A stretch of DNA of 64,000 bases from Albugo candida. Lineage: Eukaryota; Oomycota; Peronosporomycetes; Albuginales. Each line of letters opens with the position of its first letter. The first letter of the stretch is position 1. The notes beneath the pieces are model-generated. The model did no database searches. It was not told the DNA's origin and saw only the letters and a list, made by a program, of their open reading frames with translations. Made by a program: the position numbers and the translations under genes. The stretch spans positions 248,001 through 312,000 of the forward strand of contig JBDOQK010000015.1 in the NCBI GenBank assembly GCA_040437565.1, given 5' to 3'. Below are positions 1 to 12,500 of the stretch, piece by piece.

Positions 1-15
1 AATTAGTAGTTAGCC

Positions 16-381
16 ATGGATGCGCCAGCCTCGATTCCAGGCTTTGGCACAATTACGCAACAATCTGAAGAAGTATTATTGTTTGAACCCGATCCGACAT
101 TCTTAGACAGGCATGCTTTAAAAGTTGAAAGAGATTTTCCTTTTCTTGAAGGGACCAAAAAATCGCCAAACATTTCGTTCGAGGACCAAAGAGAGTATGA
201 TGCAGATTTGTTTTTGTTCAATTTTGTTGAAATGGCTGCATGTTGTGCTTCCGACTCTGGTGGACAAGCAAAAGCCTGGTTAGATGTTTTACTACAGACA
301 TTGGGTTTTGCGTTGAGAAATCATGACAAGGTAGACGATCTACTATGCGAATATACTTTCTCATTGATTTCTGTCAAATAG
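16..381 (+). CDS. Hypothetical protein, 121 aa
   Basis: I do not recognise this protein. The ATG sits in a good eukaryotic start context (gccATGg) and two in-frame stops precede it directly, so the start is credible unless the 'tag' at 7-9 or 11-13 is a splice acceptor. The product is acidic and soluble, with no transmembrane segment or signal peptide; it has a Pro/Phe/Asp-rich N-terminal third and a helical C-terminal half. A 52-bp intron (gt at 330, ag at 381) could extend the frame, but the extension would run into the start of the dynein gene, so the simple ORF is preferred. The gap to the dynein ATG is only 137 bp, which must hold the dynein promoter. Confidence 0.45.
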   Translation: MDAPASIPGFGTITQQSEEVLLFEPDPTFLDRHALKVERDFPFLEGTKKSPNISFEDQREYDADLFLFNFVEMAACCASDSGGQAKAWLDVLLQTLGFALRNHDKVDDLLCEYTFSLISVK

Positions 382-518
382 ATTGAGCTGGATATCGGAA
401 GTGGTATCATTTGTTGTGATAACAAAAAGATATCACGGCATATGAAGCAAAAAGAGGTACAAGGAATGCAAACGATCTGGTTCTATCCGTCTCCTGGTGA
501 ATATCCTTTGGCTTTTAG

Positions 519-3500
519 ATGCGTGATTTGGATGCTCTTCATGACGATTTGTTCACAAAGTACGTACTTGACCTCTGTCAAAGGACTTTGTCATCTGATT
601 GCAGGCTTTGACTAAGAGCCGATAACTCTGATTGTAGAATTCGAATTCCACGTCGCCCTTCAGCATTCGATCACGTAAAACATTCAGATGCGTTGCCGAC
701 GCGATCTCATACAAGAAAACTCAAAGATTCCGCCCCTCAGCGGACAGAATCACCTCGTCAGATAAAGCTCAACCGGAGCTTTGAAAGTGTCAGAAAACAG
801 CAAAATTTGTGCACACATAGCACGAGTTGTGACGAGCCATCAGGCATTTTTGTTCCTCTATTTGACAAGATGGGGCAGACGTTGTGCGTAGAACCAGACA
901 TGCGCACGGCTATGGCTCCATCTAATAGAATAGGCTCCAATTACACGCCGACGGCTCTGCAATTATGCATGCATAGAGGTCTAACATCGGCGGGAATATC
1001 TTTGAATAATGAATCTTTCAATCGGGGAGAGGTTCATGAGTGGTCTCAAGCGGTAATAGCTGATGAAGTTGAAGCTTCCGACAATCGATATATGAGGTAT
1101 CTGAACGAGCTGGATGAATATGATCATCTACAGTGGCAAATTCCGCCCCCTTCGTGTGACTTTATCGATTCTATTTTTCAAGCTTCAAAGAGGCACCTCA
1201 ATGTATTACTTGATCACCCAAAGACTTTCAATGATCAGCTTATTTCTACATTGAGGGTGGAGCTCGCGAGAAGATACACTCGCAGCACACGAAAGGCTGT
1301 TCTCAACTACATATTACTTCGTGATACAACGAGAAAACGACTTCAAATTTATCATGGATCTCCTTCGTCGATGGTGCTTCCAAACAATTTTGTCTGGAAT
1401 AATCTGACCGGAGACGAATACGGATGCCTGTCAGATCTAAAGGCTCTGATCTCAAGCACCCCGACCAAAGCACTTACTTCAAATTTGAGGCAGACTGAAT
1501 GCATGATAAAAGATTCTACTTCACCTCGTTCGCTGATAAATCTACNNNNNNNNNNNNNNNNNNNNNNNNNNNNNNNNNNNNNNNNNNNNNNNNNNNNNNN
1601 NNNNNNNNNNNNNNNNNNNNNNNNNNNNNNNNNNNNNNNNNNNNNTGGAATAATCTGACCGGAGACGAATACGGATGCCTGTCAGATCTAAAGGCTCTGA
1701 TCTCAAGCACCCCGACCAAAGCACTTACTTCAAATTTGAGGCAGACTGAATGCATGATAAAAGATTCTACTTCACCTCGTTCGCTGATAAATCTACTATG
1801 GATACTGTCAAAACCACAAGCGTATACTGTTCTGAAGACGTCATACGCTATGCTTGAGTCAATTCAGCTATTTGATTTACCATCATTAGAAGCACTTTCA
1901 AATTTTAACTCGTACGGCTCTCAATCGCAAGGCACACGGCCTTTGTACCTGCTTGGGTTCAAGGCGAAGCAAATTCATCACGCAGAAAAATCGAAAGAGA
2001 TATTTATGAGCTTTTGGCATCATCAGGCCTCTAAATTGCTTAATGAACCGAGTCCACATGGTCCAAAATCATCTCGTTCAGTTTCCGAACACGCACTTGC
2101 GTCGATGACGGTTATCATGTCGCTACAAGCTCAGAGTATCATAAGTACTTCAATTGAAGTATTTCTCCGATTTTTGAATCATTTTGACTACAAAATTGAT
2201 CCAAGCGAAACAAATAGTCTCATACTGACCCCAGAGGAGCACTTATTCGAATCGCCACTGGTGGGATTTTCAGTGGAATTGAAAGTGGATGGGAATCGTG
2301 TCCGACTAAACGTCGAGCACGAAGACATAAGCGAGCATCTTGTTGAAACTTTTCAGCTCGCAATCAAGGTCTTTCAAGACATCCCATCCTTAGAGAATCA
2401 AATCATAGGACATGATTGTCACAAGTCATCATTTACGTGGAAGACGGACAGGATACACGATGAGTATTCCAAAGCTATCAATGAAATACGACGAGTTTGC
2501 CGAAAACATGTGGTATTTCTGGATCACGTCTGCCATCAGCACACACAAATACTTGCGCTGTACCAGGATTCAATATTACGAGAGGTTTTAGACGATCTCA
2601 AACGAGCAGCATGTGATACAAATGTGTGTCGGGAAGCGATACGCAAGTTGAATAATGCTGCAGATCGACTTTCGGAGTTGTCAAAGTCGGTTATGTTTCT
2701 GAACCTCTTTTGCTTGGACTGCAATCAAGTACAAGTGGAAATGCACAAGACTATTTCTGAGTGGTTTCATTGTATTTCGTGTGCATATGGTGACATTACA
2801 GCTAAGAGAATTCATGCGCTGCGTGATATGTATGAAGACATTAGGAATGTACTTGCAAGTACACCAAGAAATTCGCATGAGTTGGTGGCTGCTGAGATGT
2901 ACATCAGTGAGCTACAGAATTCGAAGCTGCAAGGACTTGAGGCTGCGTGTAAAGAAATTGAGACCAGACTAAGTTTTTTGATACTTGAATGCTATCAAGA
3001 ACCACCTAATAGCATTCATCAGTCATACAAAGAGATGATTACTATGGACGCACTTTCGATATACAGAGAATTGACTCGATGGCCATTCCATATCAAAAAC
3101 GCAGTCGATGACGCTGAAATAGCTTTGGCATTGGCACGAAGGAAATTGGAAGAAGCTTTCCATGATCATCGGTTGACTTTTCACCGAGAGATAACTAGGC
3201 TTGCTGGTCAAGTCACCACACTAGCAGAAGCCGCCGATTTGATTTACCCATCAATGTATGCTATTCAAGCCTCTGCAATACAGGAGAGACTGAAGGACAA
3301 TCGAGATATGCTTAACATGCTGATGGAAGAGGAGAGAGTTCTCGGGATTCAAAGTAACTGGAGTGTCTCGCTAACAATGGATGATCTATCGAAGACCGCG
3401 TCTACACAGAAGCAGATCTGGTCGACGATACGTGACTTTCAGGAACTTTCCAATCGTCTATCTCGATCGGTTCTTTCTGAACTGACTTGTGAATCCGACC

Positions 3501-6500
3501 AGGCGATCCTAACGAAGATGATAATAACACTCATAGAATGTAATCATTCTCCTTGTGCAGGTGAAACGGCAATCAAAAACACTATCGAGAACGCTCAACT
3601 CTTTTTGGATATCATCAAGCTAGTAAATATGCTTTTGCATCCAGCTATAGAAGACCGACACAAGCAAGAAATGACCGAATTACTTGGGATGCATTTCGAT
3701 GAACTTTTGCAACTTACTCCACTCGCACTCATCCAGAACGGAGTCATGGACCAAATAACTAAAGTGGGACGCATTTGCGAGTTGGCTTTGTTTGAGAAAG
3801 AGGTGGAGAGAACCCTGCAAGAAATTGCAGCCGAATGGCGAAATGCGGGCTTTATTTTCAGCACACAGCAACATGTCAGCATACGAGGTAGTTGCGATGA
3901 GATGCAAAGCATGATCTTTTCAGTATCAGATGCTAAGGATCTCGAGATTATGATCCAGGATCATCAGATACGTCTGGAAACGATCCAGTGTCTCCGCCCT
4001 GATTCAGTCTTGAAACAGTATCGCGATGAATGGATGTCATTTTTCGAAAAGGTAAATTTTCTGGCCCATAAATTGCTTATCTGCAATCGACAGTGGCTAT
4101 CGTTGCGCACACTATACTGCAAGTCATACTTCTCCGGGATCTTTAAAGATGATGATGTCATGATATGTGCTAAATGGGAAGGTGTAAAGGCAGCATACTT
4201 GGAAACAATACATCGCATTACTCTTCATCCTCGATGCATCTTTATTGTTCCGGCTCCTCATTCTTTATACATTGACGATGGTAACAGCCTTGGCACAGAA
4301 AAGATGTCTCAAGACGACGTTGCAGTCAAGTCACGGCACTTTATCCAAGCCATTGACGAGGTGTGTTTAGAGATGGATTCTGTTCAACAGAGATTACGAA
4401 TCATACTCGATCGAACGCGGGAACTATTTCCAAGATTTCATTTCCTATCTGATATATCACTGGCAGAATTGCTCTCGCATTTGTCCGTGACAAATGATCA
4501 ATCTAAAGCTAGAGAATTGTCTATCTTGGAGGGAACCGTTACATCAGTAAGAAAGCACTCTAAGCAAATCAAATTATGCTTTCCAGGTGCCGATACGTTA
4601 CAATTTGATGCTAAATCACACCAAATTATAGCAATAGTGAGCTCACAAGGCGAAGTTTTCTCAGTAGCATCCTCAATCACTACCAAGAATGTACCTGTGA
4701 CTCAATGGCTGAAGCATCTTGAAACGTGTATGCATCGAACGATACATGCATCTCTTCGAGCGGCGATGCACGAGATGGACGAAAAGGACTTCAAGAAGTG
4801 GTGTATGTCATGGCCGGAACAAGTTGTACTATGCACAATCTGTCATTTCTGGACTCTGCAAGGGGAAGCCGCCAATCGGGCTTTAGACACCGAGACACAC
4901 AGCCAAAATGGAATTTGGACTTTCCATAAATCCAAAAACGCTTGGGATCTTGTGGTTAAGGATTTAAACGAGAAATTACGAGCCATTTCAGATGGTATGA
5001 ATTCTGCAAAGAGACCTCATCACAGAAAAGCACTGGAGGACGTGATCATACTTTTAAGACATCTACGAGATGTGTCAGTCAAGATATTGAATGAAGTCCA
5101 AGCTGCGGAAAGTATTATCTGCCCTCATCTGGAGAAGAAGACAAACCGAGGAAAAAGCGAGACAGCAGTCACAGCCAAGAATATGGAGAATTTTGGGATC
5201 TCTACTTGGCTTCTGCAACCACGATATTATTATGAGGAGAATCAAGATCTCATAATTCGCATTATGCACAAAACCTCTCTGTTTTATGGTTACGAATATC
5301 TTGGAAATGATTCCATGTCATTTTCAGTCAAGCCGTTAACGCTGAGGTACTCACTGGCACTTTTCCAAACCGCAGTTCATTTAAAAAGGAATTGCTGCTT
5401 TGAATCGGATGCAGTATCAAGTGTTGGCATTCCAACTCTAGTACATGAACTCAGCAAATCCTGTGGCCGCTTATGGATAAAATTCTCATGCCAAGATCAA
5501 AGCATCAGGGAATACCATACGCTGCAGTACGATAAATTAATGAACTTTGCCAGGGGTGCAGCATCAACTGGGGCTTGGCTTTTGGTTGAAAACGCCCAAA
5601 GGATAGGGAACAGTAAGCACCAGATGTCTCAACTCGCTAATTTTGTACAACTATGCGCAAAGATTAGCGAGAAACTTCTCAGTAAAAGCCCGAGCTGCGA
5701 AGCTGGAGGAACTACAATCTCCTTACGTCGAGGACTTCAAATTACCATGATCATGAACAAACAGAAGCTATCGAACCCAACGATGGAACGAATGTTGAGC
5801 ATTGTGCGATCTCATTTTCATAGCATCCAAGCAAATCTTCCTGATTTTGACATCTTGATTGAGAGCTTGCTTGCTAAAGCTGAATTTCAATTTTCTCGAA
5901 CTACAATCCTAAAGCTCTCAGCGATAATGGCGATAGTGGAGACTGATCTCCTGGAAAATGGCTCCTTTGATGAGCGTAAGCTAGGAAAGGACGGAATGAC
6001 GCATGATAAACCACTTGCTTTACTCGTCCGGACTATCGCACGAGCGGTCCAGATTCAGTCCATTTTGCTGGAGAATCTCACACTCTCTCGATATCGCGAT
6101 ACTTCTCTCAACGCTTTTGGTACTCGTGAAAAAGAAAATAATTTGCGAGCGAATAAACATTTGGAGGAAGCAACTTCGTTAGCAGAAATCAAACAAATCA
6201 TCATAAGCGAAGGCACAACAGTATCTGAAGTGCAGAAGCTTGAAAGCTTGAGTCTGGCTCGAGGTTCGTTTGAGATACTTCGTTTCAATATCTCAGAAAG
6301 TGTCATGGAAGAAATAGCGGAACTGCTACAACAAATTCATCCTAATTTTGAACAAGAGGTCAGCAAGATCAGAAACAGCTCCTTACGGATTCCGCTTAAT
6401 GTGAGAGACCAATACACACAGGTTTCATCTCACCTTGATAAATCTTCGAGCAAAAAACTTTGGCTCGATTTGATGGAGAAGGGATCATCACTGGAAGATG

Positions 6501-9500
6501 TAGTGACAGAGTACACTTCTACAAGCTGTGTTATTAGAGCATCAGATGCATCACTTGCCACAAAAACTCGGCAACTCTGTGAGGTATTACAGCTCGGTCG
6601 TCTAGTGATTGTGAGTGGAAAAACACAAGCTGGCAAAAGCGGAGTCATCATGACGCTATTGGAAGCTTGCAATACATTGCATCACATAGCTGAAAATGTT
6701 GAAGAAATCAAAGAACGAAGGCAACGTCAGGAGAAAGTAAAAGGAGCACTGTGCCCCCGGCAGAAACAAATCTACAGTAATTCACTTCCATCAGCTTCGT
6801 GGAATAATGAATGGTACCAAAACAAGCTCGTTGCCTCTACGCATCAAGTTGTTATAATGCACCAAGCAACAACATGGAAGAAATTCATTGGACTTGATAT
6901 ATTTCTTCTTGCGGAGGATTGCGTATTAAAAGAATGTGCAGAGGAAGGCACAATATGTCGAAATAGAGATCTGCTAGATCAGTTGATTTGGGATGCAGTG
7001 CTAAGGCATCATCGAAATGGTGTACATACCTGGCTTGTCCTTGATGGATCGATCGATACCTCCCTATGCGAATGGTTGATAAAGTATACAGGAAGCCTGA
7101 TTCAGCGATCACGTTACGAAGTATTGGATCGATTTGATACGCGAGATCCTGTATTGCCAGATTTTATTCGGGTTATCGCCGAAACTGAGAATCTATCGAA
7201 TGTGAGCCCATCCATCCTTTACAGCATCGGATACGTTAGCATGTCTTTACAAACTGAAGGTTTTGTACAGGAAGTACCCATATGGCATGATCTTTATTTT
7301 TCATGGCGACGAAATCATATAGCAAAGGGTACATTCAACTCGGAAGTACTCGGCATGCTAGATGACTTGATGGAAGAAGTGGTGACAGAGAGCTTGAATT
7401 TTGCGGATGCAAATTTGCTGTCATCGAAGGCATATTCCGATTATTCTCGGAAGTATATTTATCGAAACTATCGAATGCTTTGCCGCATTCGTCAATTGCT
7501 CGAGTATTTTGAAATCTTCGCCAAGCATCAGTGGAAGCAATGGACAGCACTTACGAGCCTGAAGCGGAATATCGCGATTTCGTCCTTCTTCTTGCAGGCT
7601 CTAGTATGGGGAGTTGGAAACACGTACGATAGAACAGAACAGGTGAAGTTTCAGGCCTTCTTGCGTGAATTCGCGCTAAAAAGCGCGCCTAAAATGACCG
7701 CGTCGATCAGCTCAGTCAAAAGTGTTTTACTGGATTCTTTTTTAGCGAAAGATTCCACGGGATTTATGGCTGATGAAAAGTCTGTCTACAAATTTGGTTT
7801 TCTAATAGAAAGTGGAAATCTCAAATGGATGGAGTGGACACAATACTATTTGCATTGGCTCGAATCCATTCTCAGCTCGGACTTTATAAAGTCCGACGCG
7901 CCAAACGTGTCAGATGACACATCAAATCGGATGGCTGGTGTTGTAAACTATTGCAGAGCATTCTCCAAAGCGGTTACTGGATGCCGAGTTGTATCAAAAG
8001 AGCATTTGCAGTTTTGGCAGCTCGTCTCAAAATACAAAAAAGATGACGTTTCCTCTCTGCGTATGCCAACATCAAACGAAGTAGCAGCACTATGTATTTT
8101 AGATCAAGTAATGGATGATGGAACTCAGTACTCAGCTCTTATTTCGGGCCCAACCGGATCAGGGAAAACACGCCTCGGTCTTCAATATTTGATCACACGT
8201 GAGTTTTCACATCATTCATCAACTGAAGCATCGTTATCTTGTGAGGCTCTACATCGAAGATTCAAAAAGCTTCACGGTCAATTTCAGCATATACAATTGA
8301 GCTCAGGTAGTACCGCCGACGGTATTATGAACCAAATGCTTCCTTTCTTAAACACAAACGCCCATCATATATATCGGAAAAAGTGCATTTCTGATGGCTC
8401 GCCTGTAGTCCTCTTCTTTGATGATGTTCATTCGGTTTTACCCGACGGTGAATCGTGTCAAGGATCTCCCCATGTTCAAATGAGTATAGCGACCGAATTA
8501 GTGAGGATGATAGCTGATCAAAAAAAGCTTTTTCATCTTAGTAGTGATGGAAATTTTGAGAATGTACCTGGACTGAAGGTATTCAGCTCGAGGAGCATCA
8601 GTGATGCACAACTGGGATATCGACGCTCCACCCTCGATCGAATGTCTCACAGATTCATTGATATCGCGATGCCCGAAATGAGTGATCGAGATTTGTACGA
8701 CATCTGCACCGAAATCATCTCTCATTATATTTCTTTACCGGGTACATCTCGCTTATCCGAACAAAGTCCGTTGACTGAAGATAATGGAATTGATTTAAAA
8801 TTTACAATGAGAGTCGCTAAAGCAAGTGTGTGTATCTTTCAAGTCGTTTGGCCATCCTTTGGTATACTTGATTGCCGTACAACAGATGATTTTAGCTTTG
8901 AAAGCTCCATGTTATCGTCACATATTAACGAAGATGTATCTAATTCTGTCAAAGAATGCCGGCTGTCTTACCAAAGTCGCTTTGCATGCAAGAATTCTTG
9001 TCTTTTTCTCGATTCCGACTTAATTTCTCGTGTACATCGGTACCATGTTGATGACTTGTGCCAACTCGTTCGACGTGTATGCATCCAAGCGGTAAATTGT
9101 CGGAATACGATCGACATTTCTTCAAGCTGGTGTAGCGAAGTTGATAGGATTTTTGGATATCGCTTGCTTGACGCTCAATTACGTCAGGCGCTCGTACAAA
9201 AAGCCCGCAGTGTTGCGTCCTCCTTTTTTGGCCATCTTGAAAACCAGGCCTACGTCATCGCTGATGTAGCCCATTTCATGCCACTATTAAATTCGGCTTC
9301 CGCAGAAGGCCTTCGTCAGCATTCCGTGGTGATGGCCTACGGCGTCAACGTACTTGATATGATAGAGAAGGAGGAATCAATATGCAACAAAACAATTGTT
9401 GTTTATGATGGACGATTCAAAGGTGCGAGTCATATTCGTTGGCTTGCATTTTTTAAGAGAATCATTTTGCAATGTGTTTCATTATATCTGTCACGGCTTC

Positions 9501-12500
9501 CTGAAGCTAAATCAGAACCAACTCTTCTGCTTTTCCAAGACGATGGAAGTTACGATCACCAGGCTTCTTATCAATTGATCGAATGGTTCGCTTTGGGAAT
9601 GCACAGAGTACTTGAAGACGCGCTGCATCTTTATCGGGATCTCAGTCCTATTTTCATCGATCAATTGAAAAGTTATGAGGCACTTCAAAATCAAGAGCGT
9701 GAAAACAGATCTGGCTTCACAAATGCAGGCGATCCATCCTCCCGATTTCTAGTATCAAAAGCGATTTACAATATTGCACGGAAGAATCTTCATATTGCAG
9801 TTATTATGCATCTCGAATATGCTAAAATCCCACGTACGAAAGGGCTACGGACACGAAATTCCGTTTCAATCACATCGACAATCAGACGATATTCTCATTT
9901 TTTCGACGCCTGCAACATGACTTTCTGTGGTCCTTGCCCGGATGAGACATTAATCAGCGAATCAGAGAAAATTCTGGATGGAATTCCACAGCTCACTGAT
10001 CAGGAACGGAAATTGTATGCTTCCGTGGCGGTTCAATTCCTGCAAGAAGCTCGCAAGAAATCAGAAACGGGTGGAGACATCGAAGAATTATCTTGGGACG
10101 TGCTAGGTTCCGTCGTGCATGCAGATCTCATTAATCATCATCTCTTGATATTCGTCGATCAGTATGAGCGGGTACAATGCCGCATACGGACTCAGCTCAA
10201 GAGTTATCGCGCTGCTGTGCTGTTTCTCGACGAGTTGGAAACGGAATTTTCCAAGCAAAATTCTCATGATACATTCCTCCGAGCTCAGCACCAAGAAAAA
10301 TCAGCATTAACGTGGGAATCGTACGGAAACCTTGAGAAAGAGAAATTGGCAATCATTAAAGCACAAAAACAGGTTGATGTTGCGAAAGATTTACACCGGC
10401 TACAAGGTGAACGAGTTAGCAGTATTGAGCAAGAATGCAAGGTATCATTTCAGCATGAAGAATTGTTCGTACATCAGCACCAGCGAGTCAAAGTTCTGGC
10501 TGATACGATTATCTTTACCATGAGTAGACTAAACGAGGAGAATGAAGCTATTCAAGACTTCTTTGAGAAGGAAGACAACGACGTCGAGCGTAATATCGAG
10601 AGCACATTTCTGAAGCAATTCCCGGATTTGTACAACGTTGAGCGCTTCAGTGGAGAACAGAGAGCAATGATAAGCATCAATTCGACGGTACAGGCTTTTT
10701 TAAATTTGCCAAACCATCCACTTTGTCCAATATTTTTCCATTTGTGTGAATGCTTGGCACGTATTTTGCATATTGATGCGCACAAAAAACAGATTTCTGC
10801 TGAGAAGGAAGAGACATTTGATGATTTCATGACGGCTGTAAAGATGCAAATGTTACGTCCTGATTTTTGGTACGAAATTCGAGACTTGCAAATATCTCTT
10901 ATCAAAGAATCCGTTTTGAGTCGAGTGCTCTGTCTCGTTACGACTATGGATATCAGCGCATTGCAAAATCCTCCTCTACACCCATTCGTGTCTATTCTGC
11001 ACGATTTTGTTAAAGCTGTAGCATTTTGTCTACGTGATCGCGTTTCGTCGAGTGTCAAATTGGGTCACTTGCAAGAAGAGCGCAAACTATTACATCAATC
11101 TCAGTTGCACATTTCTTCAGTTCAATCCGTCAACAGATCGCACCAATCATGTATAACAGATGCCGAAAGCCTTCGGCAAGATTCAGAGTTGGCACGGGAA
11201 TGCTTGGCGAAGAAAATCAAGGAAAGCACAGAAAGAATTAAACAACTTGAGTCCCTAAAGTATGCGACAAAAGATAAGAGGAAAAAGATTCAAACTCGAT
11301 TTGAGAAGCTTACAGAGGCTTCAGAAGAATGGATAGGTGATTTATTCATGGTTTCAGCGATGATGACGTACCCAGAGAAGTTGATCCATCAATTCGATCT
11401 GTTGAAATGCTGGGATACAATTCTAACGGCTTTTCCTATTCGATGCAATGGTATCTGGAAAAAGGGAGTGATTTCTTCGAAAATGACTAAACATTTACAA
11501 CAGCTTTTCGGTATCAGAAAAGTGGTTTTATCAGAATGGGGCATACAAGGGCTTCCGGCAGATGATCCTCAGACAGTTTTCGATGTTATCAGAGTACTGC
11601 ATACCAAAAGGATCCCTTGCCTGATAGATCCGTCCCAAGTTGCCACAGAGTGGATCAAGAATGTCCTGATCGAAAGCAGATCGTTTGTTATTAGTTGTGC
11701 TACTCAGTGTGCTTCTTCCACCTGCAACGGTCTCCTTAACCCAGCATTCCCTGATATCGACGAGGAATGTGCGCTTTGTAATACAATCAAACGGCACAAC
11801 GATCTGCAGAATCGATTCCTTCTGACAGACTTTGACGAAAATGCCGCATATCACCTTCGCTTCTTTCTGAAATCGTATCAGTGGACGCGGTTACGCTTAC
11901 GTGGGAGGAGTTCTCAAGCTTTGCTCAGTAAATCCGAAGAAAGCACCCTCCATCAGCATCTCGGAGATGATGTAATTCATCAAATTTACGTCTCGCTCTC
12001 TCCACAGAGCGTTTGCACATTGCAAGAGGGCCAATGTCGGATTAGAATCCCTCAATGGTTGCATCTGATGGACAGAGAGCTCCACGTGATTTACATCCGA
12101 CACTCAGATGTCTATTTCACGCAAATGATTCAGAAGAAGGTCCTCGAAGGGACTGGAAATTCTTATCTGATCCCTCAGGTAGACTTGTTGATAAGCAAAA
12201 TTATCACATGCAATAAAGAGCTTGATATATTGGACGATCAGCTACTGGCATTATTGACTAGAAATATTGATAACAGAAACGATCCAAGCATCGAATCGTG
12301 GCAAGAAAACAGGATGTGGAACTTAACAAGCATCGAGGAGATGAGTGTGGTTAGCAGTCGAGTGCTTTCCGATCGGTCAGCCTATGAATCAAACCTGCTG
12401 GAAAAGCGAGCGCTAGAGCATACACTTGACCAAGTGCACGTAAAGCTGCAGAAGTTTGAGGGCTTCATCAATCTCATTTTGGGAATCCGAAAAGCTTGGG

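Noticed and set aside
1499-1795. Second start of the dynein gene reading through the Ns
   Set aside because: The frame through the Ns is meaningless; the sequence after the gap repeats 1395-1545 and rejoins the upstream exon in frame once the copy is removed.
10552-11058. 168-codon minus-strand ORF inside the dynein gene
   Set aside because: It is antisense to the conserved stalk region of dynein, has no domain and is one of many such shadows in this long exon.
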